Source: Stachybotrys elegans (Eukaryota; Ascomycota; Sordariomycetes; Hypocreales; Stachybotryaceae). Taken from it: DNA of 64,000 bases. Of the stretch, positions 56,345 through 64,000 are shown in pieces. The DNA lies in contig JAGPNK010000014.1 of NCBI GenBank assembly GCA_020746835.1, positions 1 to 64,000 of the forward strand. The letters are read 5' to 3'. Within the stretch, counting starts at the first letter, position 1, and each line of letters opens with the position of its first letter. The position numbers were made by a program, and so were the translations under genes. A model generated the notes under the pieces. It did no database searches. It was not told the DNA's origin and saw only the letters and a program-made list of their open reading frames with translations.

Positions 56345-56978
56345 ATGGGCCAACGCGCAGTTGAGTGCCTGTGCGTTTACTTCCATGTCAAATTCGGCAT
56401 CCCGTGGCCACCTCGACGTCCTTACAACCCAACCGAACACACCGGGACAGATTCACCGACTCGCAGCCCGCCTCACGCCGATTTCAACTCCCAAGAGGAG
56501 CGGCAAAGCTCTCGGTCCGCGAGTCGTCAACCACCATATACACGCGGCAAATCTGCACCTCCACCACGCAATGGCAGTCCCTGGGGCGATGAACCAGAGC
56601 CTATGGCAGTCTCTGCCGAAGTGCCTAGCCTAGCTTGGACCTTGCCCACAGGGTTTGTCGCGGGGATAGAAGATAATACGGATAGCATCTCTGATCAAGG
56701 TATACAAGCTAGGAGTAATACCTCCCGAGGACATCATGATAACCCTGACACCCGTCATGTTCAAGAAATGGGGTCACTTGCCGAGGCCTTAATGACTGTT
56801 GATAATGGCTTCGAAGACCAGTGGTGGTACCAAGGACCACGCTTGGTAAATATATCGGGCAAAATGAAGCCCCCAGAAACCGCAGGCCACAAGGGCTCGG
56901 TAGCAAGTGAATGCAACTATGCCTATATGGCTATTGACCGGAACATGGACGACAAAGTCGCAGGATTAGAGAAAGCAT
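56345..56978 (+). pseudogene. Gene fragment ending at hAT insertion
   Basis: The frame starts at ATG 56345 and runs straight into the inverted end of a hAT element at 56979, ending 'WLTNRPT' within transposon sequence. The last part ('MGSLAEALMTVDNGFEDQWWYQGPR') has the look of the cytosolic tail of fungal integral-membrane proteins, but no membrane segment is present in this frame. Probably a 3' gene remnant. Identification weak. Confidence 0.3.
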
Positions 56979-58834
56979 CAGTGTGGCTAACAAACCGACC
57001 GACCTAGACCGGCCCCTTCGGTCTGTCGGTTTGGGTTGGTCAAGGCTCCCGGTCGGTCGGTCTTGGTCTGTCTGGGTGCGCTGCCAGTCGGTCTAGGTCG
57101 GTCTGATAGTCCCATACCGAGGTTCACCCGGTGCAATTGAAATGATTCCCTGAATGGTTACTGGATACAATGAAACCCTTTCTGCTATTTTACCGAGGCA
57201 CTACTAACGAACTTAGACTACCAGCCCTCTCATTAGCCACTGTTTTTGAAGCTGATCGGCCTCGACTACCCCAGGTGCCAGCCGGTTGCGCTCATCGGTG
57301 ATCATTTTCTTGGTCTGGCTAAACACCCTTTCGCATTCAGAACTCATGCCAGGAATTGAGAATAGATCTAGCGCCATTCGATACAAAACTGGATATTCCA
57401 ATTGATGTCGATTCCACCATTCAAGAGGGTCTGCAACGTCGAGATCATGAGCGCAAATTGGCCGTGTCTGAAATATGTCAAGCTCGCTAACTGCCTTGAC
57501 CTTCTTTCGCTGCGTATTCAAGGAGCGGATTGATCTTTTCCCAAATGAACTGTAGTCGTTAACGTCAGCTTCAATCTCATCGACTTCACCTTCCAAAAGC
57601 CCCGCTTGAGCTTGAGCTTCAACTTCAGCCTGTCGGGCGTATTCGCCGAACAGGCTACCCACAGCGAACTGCATGTCGTTGTACCATTGCGGTCTGTCCA
57701 TCGCGGTTTTCCAGTGCCGCTCAAAGTAGTCATACCCACATGATGGGTGAAGGGCTAACGCTGCTCGGTAGACAGGTGTACGGTCCGATTTGACGTAATA
57801 GTCTTCAAGCTTGGCCCATCCGCAGTCGATTCCCGACTTAAAATGTGAGGGCTCCTCGAACTGAGTTTCCTCCGCGGCCTGCTTGAATTTGACAAACAGG
57901 TAGTCCATTGTCTTCAGGGTCTCCCACACTGCACCATGCCCTCGCTGGATGCCTGTCGGAAGGTGACATCTTCGACTATGATCCAGTCCACGAAGCGAGC
58001 TTTCCATGTTCCTTCATCAAAATGTGAAGCAAGCTGCAAGCCAAGGCTGACCTGCCGCGATAAAAGACGGGATAACGAGGAGCCAGACGTCGCCGCCAAC
58101 GTAAACGGAGCCGCCAAGCTGGGATCACTTTCCCCTGCCTCCGTGATTTGGTGCTGACGGAGCAGGTGCCTCGCGGCATGAGACGTCCCGGATGAGACGT
58201 ATAGAGCTGTCGAATAGCTCTTCTTCATATGACAGATCCTGCAAAGCCAGTAACGTACTCCGTGATGCTCCAAGTTGGCGCCATGTCGGTATATCCACGA
58301 CTCTTTGATCTTGGTGCCGATGACCCGCCTGTGACGGGGCCTCTTTTTGGCACCCATAAGTCGTTTGCCACCGTGCCAGATATTCTCCCAATCGATTTCA
58401 AATGCGCATGGTGATGCATCTGTCTCGTCAGTTGTAGCCTCGCGCGAGGTGGGCGTGCCTTCAAAACCGTCATCAGCCGGGATGGGAGGTGGGCGAGATG
58501 GAAGAGACTGCGGTGTTGACGAAATATGGCTCGTAGTTCTGCTAGAAGACATGACAATGCAGCACGAATTGACAATGGCTCAGACAGATTGGCATGACAC
58601 GAAAATTCACTGAGGCAAACGCGTCGTGTCAGCAGACGCGTCGTGTCATGCAACTTAAAGTGAAGGTAAGCTGGAGCTGACCAATGGCAGCCCTAGAAAC
58701 CACCCCAACCCAGACCAACCCAGACCACCCAATCCGACCGGTAGCTCTGGTCTGTCGGTCTGATGAGATTTGCCGGTCGGCCGGTCTGCGGTTTGAAGAT
58801 GGTCTGTCAGACGGTCGGTCTGTTAGCCACACTG
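56979..58834 (-). mobile_element. Internally deleted hAT element
   Basis: Ends are CAGTGTGGCTAACA at 56979 and its inverted copy ending at 58834. GGTCGGTCTG/CAGACCGACC words are repeated just inside both ends (56985-57105 and 58710-58825). The 8-bp flanks (GAAAGCAT and CTGTTGAT) do not match, so the target duplication is lost or the ends belong to a rearranged copy. At 1.86 kb it is much shorter than a full hAT because the transposase lacks its core. Confidence 0.8.
57213..58552 (-). pseudogene. hAT transposase lacking the catalytic core
   Basis: ATG at 58552. The N-terminal part holds a BED-type finger ('YWLCRICHMKKS', 'SHAARHLLRQHQ') and reads to 'WIIVEDVTFRQASSEG' near 57945. From there another frame carries the C-terminal region: 'RGHGAVWETLKTMDYLF', 'LALHPSCGYDYFERHW' and the hAT dimerisation domain ('EWWNRHQLEYPVLYRMALDL', 'FSIPGMSSECERVFSQTKK'), stop at 57213. 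The RNase-H-like segment normally found between these blocks is missing, together with its acidic residues. A deletion derivative; it could act only as a repressor or be mobilised by an intact relative. Different family from the hAT at 31.3 kb. Confidence 0.85.
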
Positions 58835-58842
58835 CTGTTGAT

Positions 58843-60038
58843 CTGCAATGTCTGCTATACTATATTTGGAGACACCTCTGCACTACACCGCCTCTCTGAA
58901 GGCTATATAATCATGTGACTGTGCAACCCATGGAGTGGCGTAGAGCATTTTGACCGTTCCTATGTACGTACCAGGTGTACTTGATGCCGGCGTGACGCCG
59001 CAGCCCCCGAATGCCGCTTCCTAGGAACGTTTCCCTTAAGCGGAAGGATCATCTGCTCCGCCTCCTGCCCCTTGCTATCTAACTGCCTGAGCGACTTTAA
59101 CCCTGTCTTCCCATTTGTGCTGCCTTGTCCTGTACATTGCGAGACTTGTAGAATGCGCGATGGAGTCAAGAGCCCGCATTAGTCTCTGCGTATTCGATTC
59201 CACGTAAGCAATTCTATGGTCATGACGAAGTATTCCCTTCAAGGTGATGTCGGACTATCCATCTTAATTTCCGGCGTTGCTATCCCTAGCACGAGTGTCC
59301 GACACTGGGGCCTTGCCTTGGCAAGTGTGATAGTTGTTGATCTGCGTGATAATGCCCGCCAACATAGGCATAGCCTCGACGCATGATGACGGCAAAGGGA
59401 AAGTAGATGATCCTGGTTCGATGCTTGGCACTCCGGGGCCCGTCTAAGTCATCCCATTCCAGTCATTTAAGCGTCAATATGCCTTATGCCGCCCTTCGGC
59501 CTCCCCGAGATGGTGGTCGTATAGATGGGACCAAAACAAGTACCCCTTGTTCAGTGGTGCTCACCGTGGCTTACCACAGGCTCTGTATTTAGCCCAGGAG
59601 GCTCAAGATAGCTCAGGCCAAAGCGGCATCTGTGGCAATCCTCACGCTGCCTAGAAAAGGGCTCCATTGTTTTCATCTGATTGGCTGGTTCTTTGGTTCT
59701 GTGGGACCATCGTGAATAGAGTACCACTGGGCGCATTTCGTCTGTGTCTGGTATGGTAATCGAAAATCAGGGACCAAAAATGGGACCAAACTACTTGGTC
59801 AGCGGTCGTAGCTTGAACGTCCCAGAACTTGTCCTCCACCGGCCGCCCATGGAGCCCCCAAAGTTGGACGCATATGGAGAGCGAGCTTAGATAATAAAAT
59901 GCTCGCACAGCGCTTCCATTCAAGGAGCAACAAATGTAATAAGCTCGATCACTATCAAAGGAAATAGGGGTTGACTTTACGCGTGCAAATATTTTATTTG
60001 ATCTCCAACTCTAAGCCATCTATATCCCAACAAGTCTA
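58843..60038. other. Intergenic, nothing supported
   Basis: Only overlapping 60-90-codon frames without motifs. Confidence 0.45.
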
Positions 60039-60530
60039 ATGTCCACGAAGAAACAAGCAGGACTGCTTTTCAAGCAACTTCCTCCAATTCCAGAAGATGT
60101 GCCAGAAGTGCATTCAAAAGAACAAGTTAACCACGCGATGGTCAAGATGCACCGTCATAGCACGGATGGCACATTTCCATTAAGAATGGATCAGCGCCTC
60201 GTCAATAGGGACGATAGTGCGTATGTATTTCTGAAGAGCACCCCATACTCATCAGCATGTCTAGCGTTTCGCCATGGGCTTATTGCAATTCCTAAGGCCA
60301 AGCATTTCGGGGGCTGTTCTTCAATTAACCATGATGACTGGATAGCGTTCCAAGCGGCTATTCTTGGTACAGGTCATATGTTTGAAGATCTCTCCGAACA
60401 AGAGGACGCTCTCTTGGCTGAAGAAATTTCAGCATGGTTCGCTGACTTTGGCTTTGCTCATCCGGGTCTACTCATCTCAGCACCGACATCAAATCGCACA
60501 CCCACATCGATCTCTCTGAAAAAGTCATAG
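60039..60530 (+). CDS. Hypothetical protein, 163 aa
   Basis: Single frame from ATG 60039 to a stop at 60530. Begins 'MSTKKQAGLLFKQLPPIPED'; later 'RDDSAYVFLKSTPYSSACLA', 'GGCSSINHDDWIAFQAAIL' and an acidic helix 'DLSEQEDALLAEEISAWFAD'. No domain recognised, no signal peptide. Composition is that of a real protein. No neighbour suggests a role. Confidence 0.4.
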   Translation: MSTKKQAGLLFKQLPPIPEDVPEVHSKEQVNHAMVKMHRHSTDGTFPLRMDQRLVNRDDSAYVFLKSTPYSSACLAFRHGLIAIPKAKHFGGCSSINHDDWIAFQAAILGTGHMFEDLSEQEDALLAEEISAWFADFGFAHPGLLISAPTSNRTPTSISLKKS

Positions 60531-61323
60531 CAGTCGGTTACAACAATGGAGAACAAAGTAGCACTCATTGTGGCGGGTCAAGTACAAGGGAGGCTAGGGT
60601 ACTGGCAGACGGATAATGTCGTCGTGCCAAGGGAATAGAAATGGGGCAATTGAGAGCGCGTTTTGTCCAGTATTGGTAAGACCAACCTTTTGACTAGGGT
60701 TTGTGTAACAGAAAAGCGTCCCAAAACCAGGACTTTGCTCTTGATTTGTAAGGTAAACGGTGTAGAACTAGGATCACTAAAACGGATGCTAATCAGACGT
60801 TCATGTAAGACTGGAAAATAGTTAAAGCGCGAAATCGACTTCATCGCAAATGCGGGGTTCACTCTGAGTGGTCGAATGACGCAGGCTAGTTCCAATTCTC
60901 CATACCCAAGACAAAGAGGGAAAGGATAAGACAGGGAACAAACGAAAAAGGGAACAGACAAAAAGACCCTGAACGTGGATCACTACTTCTTATACTTGGT
61001 GGTCCAAAACTGGGAACTTGGCCTTTAAGTGGGATTAGCGAACAGCGATGTGCATCGAGTGAGTTTACAATGCTTATTGTTCTCTTAAAATGTACTTGTA
61101 TCACACGGCGAAGGTCCTGTAAGGATAATCATGTAAAGGTAGACAGCTTTATCAAATTGAAGAGGATCCTGCCTCATTAATAAAGACACAAAAACTAGAA
61201 ACTAACTCACTTTGTCAAAACCATCATCTAAAAGACAGAAAGGGGGTGTGGAACAATCAATCAAAACCATGGTCTAAACTTTAGGAGACAAAACTTCCCG
61301 TTCTTCACTTCTCAAGCAACGCC
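60531..61323. other. Intergenic, nothing supported
   Basis: A 127-codon minus frame at 60578-60961 lacks motifs. Presumably 3' regions of the two convergent hypothetical genes. Confidence 0.45.
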
Positions 61324-62655
61324 CTAGACAAGGGTGGCCTTCTCTTCCCGCCAAGCCGCTATGCAGTCCCGTTGCTGCTTCCTTGAGAGATCCTCAAAAC
61401 TATAAACGCCAAGCAATTCTAGATAATCTTCAAGGAACTCGTCCCTGAGCCTCTCAAGAGTGTCGGCGTCTAATTGGGGTGATTGGGATCTTGCCCCTGG
61501 CGAAGATCGAGATGGAGAGGATCGTTGTTTTCCAATGGACTTTTCGCGATGTCTCTCAACATCACCGCGAACCAGACCAACTGATGGGGACTTGCTCTTT
61601 GCCAGACGCCTACCAGTCTGATTTTCCTCGTACCGATCTTGGGCCTTCTGAGCTGCCTTGAAGATAAGCTCATCTGCCTCTTTAACTCCCCATCTAATCC
61701 TGAGGGTTTGGCGGGTTTCCCAAGTCTTCTTGACATCTTTGCCAACTTGCCACGCGATTAAGATTTTGGTTGGGACGCCCCTCCAGTTTGATACTTTGTT
61801 AGGGTCAATAAGGTCCAGATCCTCTCTGGAGGGGTTTAGACTTGCTGCCTTCCAAGCAACGCCAAAAATATCCAGGATATGGCGTCTTGTATACATAAGT
61901 TTGTCGTTTTCCGTTTTCTTATCGCCATATCTATTTCTAGTCATACTGAAGCATTGATCAATCGGAAGATCCTCTTCATAATTATCTGAAAGGGCGTGTC
62001 GGTCAAGACGATATATTGATGCGCCTTTCTTTCCGTATCGATTGATGAACTGAACGGACCTTGTGCCTCTGCCGGTCCATCCCACAGTCTCTCCAGACTT
62101 GGAAGCTTTGGCTGCTGGGAATGTGTATAATGACTTTCCAAGATCAGGATCGGAATTCAAGAACGCTTCATCATCGGAATAAGCATCAGTAACGGAATCG
62201 GAATCGGAATCGCCATCACTTATAAACAAGCTGCTGTCGCCATCATCATCAGACTCAATAGATGGTCTAATGCTTTGATCCCTTTTTCTTCTTTTGTTTT
62301 TCTCATCCTTGCGCTTCTTGTTGTCATTCTTCCCTGCTTCATCCTGATTCTTTTTATCTTCGTTCACCCCTTTTCCTTTCGTACCGTCGGCATTCTCCCC
62401 GGCTGTACCGCTGCTTTCGGCATGGGATGAGCCTGCAGGAGACGTCGATGAAACACCAGCGCTATCACCGCGCTCTTCTTCATCGGGACCATCTATATTC
62501 ATAGCTTGCCATTCCTGTTCCGGAATAGCTTCTAAGCTCTGATCATCCTTCGCGAGAGCCTCATTAACTTTCTCTACCAAAGCCTCTTGTCCTTGCTGCT
62601 GTTTGAGCTTATTCAGTCGTCGTTGGAGAAGCTTGCGACGATTATCGGCAGGCAT
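61324..62655 (-). CDS. Hypothetical nuclear-type disordered protein, 443 aa
   Basis: Single exon with ATG at 62655. Residues 1-60 form a predicted coiled coil ('RRKLLQRRLNKLKQQQGQEA'). Residues 60-150 are disordered with a strong basic cluster ('KNDNKKRKDEKNKRRKRDQ', a likely nuclear signal) and an acidic Ser/Asp run. A folded part at about 180-330 includes 'TGRGTRSVQFINRYGKKGAS', 'YTRRHILDIFGVAWKAA' and 'NWRGVPTKILIAWQVGKDVK'. It ends with an acidic/helical tail. No domain recognised. The style matches lineage-restricted genes of accessory regions. Confidence 0.6.
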   Translation of the reverse strand: MPADNRRKLLQRRLNKLKQQQGQEALVEKVNEALAKDDQSLEAIPEQEWQAMNIDGPDEEERGDSAGVSSTSPAGSSHAESSGTAGENADGTKGKGVNEDKKNQDEAGKNDNKKRKDEKNKRRKRDQSIRPSIESDDDGDSSLFISDGDSDSDSVTDAYSDDEAFLNSDPDLGKSLYTFPAAKASKSGETVGWTGRGTRSVQFINRYGKKGASIYRLDRHALSDNYEEDLPIDQCFSMTRNRYGDKKTENDKLMYTRRHILDIFGVAWKAASLNPSREDLDLIDPNKVSNWRGVPTKILIAWQVGKDVKKTWETRQTLRIRWGVKEADELIFKAAQKAQDRYEENQTGRRLAKSKSPSVGLVRGDVERHREKSIGKQRSSPSRSSPGARSQSPQLDADTLERLRDEFLEDYLELLGVYSFEDLSRKQQRDCIAAWREEKATLV

Positions 62656-63140
62656 TGTGAAAGGTTTTCAGTGAGATAATCAATATAGTGACTTGGCTAT
62701 AGAGTTTGGAAGTGGTGAGATGGGTGAGAGAGTATGGATGGACTGAAGGTGAGCGAGTAGTGGTCTTAAATACATCTGAATGGGCTCAGAATTGGGCCAC
62801 AGTGAGCCCTGTTCTAGGCCTCATGGCTTATATATGTTATTATACATGTCCCTTTTCAGGGTTCTCTTATACTCTGTGTCCAGAAATGGGCCCACGTAAG
62901 GCACGGATGCATCCAAATACAACAAAGGAAGTCACCTTTAACAGTACGTACAGTACTGTACATGTAAGCAGTATATATTACATCCTGTGTATATACAGCC
63001 CAGTATTCATGTATGTATTCTTAACCAGCAATTAACCAAGGGTGTCATTTGCCAATCCTCCAGATTGCTTCGAGCATACATGTTAATATACTGTTACAGT
63101 ACATATAATCATAACAACCTTGCTCAGAACTTCTTACACA
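62656..63140. promoter_or_regulatory. Divergent promoter region, hypothetical gene and cyclin gene
   Basis: 485 bp between two divergent start codons. GTACAGTAC/GTACTGTAC-type palindromic words recur at about 62945-62960, and GTTACAGTAC near 63094. No gene is supported. Confidence 0.35.
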
Positions 63141-63728
63141 ATGCTCAATGATTTAGCCCTTCGCCAATTACTTCGTCAACCTGTCGACAGGTCCATGATA
63201 TCATATATCGCGAACTTCTCCTTCCTTGTAATACAATGTGATTGGGCAAGAGACTCATCCAAATCCATTGGCCTCCATCTTTCAGACGCCACGTCAACTC
63301 GACCTGAGATACCAGCATATTCATATGATTCTGTACCCTCTCTTGAGAGTTTTATCGGTCATCTTGTTATCAAATCTGGAGCTTCAGTCTCAGTTGTCAT
63401 GGGGGTCCTTGTCTATCTCAGAAGGCTAGGAAGAATCCAACCTCGCACCGGCAGTATATACACCATATATCACCAAATGTTCCTGGCCTGTCTTATTCTA
63501 TCGGCAAAGTATCTGAATGATATTTCTCCCCTGAACAGACACTGGGCGTATTACAGCACGATGAGGCTCCCTAGTGGGGTATTTGGATTCACTCTGCGTG
63601 ATATCAATTCAATAGAGATGTCTGTAATTAGCCTATTGGATTGGGATCTTCGAATCACGATGGATGAGCTGTATATAGTTTCTGGGCCTTTACTTGCTCC
63701 AATTCGCACCTCCATCCGGAAGCGCTAG
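63141..63728 (+). CDS. PHO80/Pcl-type cyclin
   Basis: First ATG at 63141 (the frame extends to 63120 only through TTG); 195 aa, no intron. The cyclin box reads 'LESFIGHLVIKSGASVSVVM', 'VLVYLRRLGRIQP', 'HQMFLACLILSAKYLNDISP' and 'FTLRDINSIEMSVISLLDWD', the Pho80-like pattern of cyclins that pair with Pho85-type kinases. These cyclins set phosphate response, cell-cycle entry or glycogen metabolism in fungi. The protein is short, lacking the long C-terminal tails of most relatives. Not linked in function to the neighbouring gene as far as the sequence shows. Confidence 0.8.
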   Translation: MLNDLALRQLLRQPVDRSMISYIANFSFLVIQCDWARDSSKSIGLHLSDATSTRPEIPAYSYDSVPSLESFIGHLVIKSGASVSVVMGVLVYLRRLGRIQPRTGSIYTIYHQMFLACLILSAKYLNDISPLNRHWAYYSTMRLPSGVFGFTLRDINSIEMSVISLLDWDLRITMDELYIVSGPLLAPIRTSIRKR

Positions 63729-64000
63729 AATAGACTTGAGGCATAAGCTTGGGAAAGCTGACTACATTTTTTATTTATTATATAAGTGAACCAGTGTTGG
63801 CATTTTCATATTTCACTCTGAGCATAGGAAGCTGATGAATTGCCTTAGTCATCGAAAGCAGAGAAATGAAAACAATAAAAAATAAGGAATATATAGTCAT
63901 TCAATGTACAATCTGTAACGAGATCGATGATCCAAAGCCAAACACATAAGTTATCTATTCATTTGCTTGAAATATGCCTCTATTGGATGGATCAGTCTCC
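63729..64000. other. Right flank
   Basis: Non-coding end of the window, AT-rich, presumably the 3' UTR of the cyclin gene. No feature seen. Confidence 0.4.

Noticed and set aside
1..64000. tRNA, rRNA or other structured RNA genes
   Set aside because: None recognised when scanning for typical tRNA boxes and rRNA cores; a covariance search would be needed to exclude small RNAs.

Overview
This window reads as a piece of a filamentous ascomycete genome (Pezizomycotina, probably Sordariomycetes-like). The genes have short 40-100 bp introns with CTAAC/CTGAC-type branch sites. The gene content (Zn2Cys6 factor, HET domain, DUF3435, DAL5-type MFS, fungal gasdermin) is typical of that group. One block (about 1.48-6.78 kb) is extremely AT-rich and carries the mark of repeat-induced point mutation (RIP). 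The rest is an accessory, transposon-dense landscape with little obvious housekeeping content.

Layout. 0-1.5 kb: nothing supported. 1.5-6.8 kb: RIP-destroyed chromovirus-type Ty3/gypsy element on the minus strand plus an LTR. 7.7-10.1 kb: four-exon DUF3435 tyrosine-recombinase-like gene with a C-terminal zinc finger, a relative of the 'captains' of Starship giant transposons. 10.8-11.9 kb: chromodomain-like gene broken by one TGA. 14.9-15.9 kb: RING protein with two tandem SUMO-interacting motifs. 16.7-17.7 kb: decayed repeat-family gene. 17.9-19.6 kb: DAL5-type transporter with a probable frameshift. 20.8-21.8 kb: ATF/CREB-type bZIP whose ORF ends inside a LINE fragment. 23.8-25.4 kb: Zn2Cys6 regulator. 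25.6-28.1 kb: broken piggyBac-like transposase fused to gene fragments. 29.2-34.5 kb: a piggyBac-like element with perfect 31-bp inverted ends, carrying a complete 3.09-kb hAT element with an 8-bp target duplication. 34.5-35.2 kb: LysM-type gene remnant next to it.

37.5-47.2 kb is the most interesting gene block. A gasdermin-like gene faces a 1,098-codon subtilisin-like protease with a long N-terminal extension. That protease is divergent from a very large C2H2-HET gene. Gasdermin plus S8 protease is the arrangement of the fungal het-Q1/het-Q2 type of regulated cell death system, and the HET gene adds a second incompatibility-type module.

47.2-52.4 kb is a 5.2-kb DNA transposon with 24-bp terminal inverted repeats, holding an integrase-core (DDE) gene, a Cys-rich five-exon gene and a third unknown gene. 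I recognise no named superfamily with this three-gene layout. 52.6-54.6 kb has small unknown or truncated genes. 57.0-58.8 kb is an internally deleted second hAT element. 60-63.7 kb has two unknown genes and a PHO80-type cyclin gene.

No tRNA, rRNA or CRISPR was seen. All domain names come from reading motifs by eye; no database search was run. Intron positions are chosen by phase and splice consensus.
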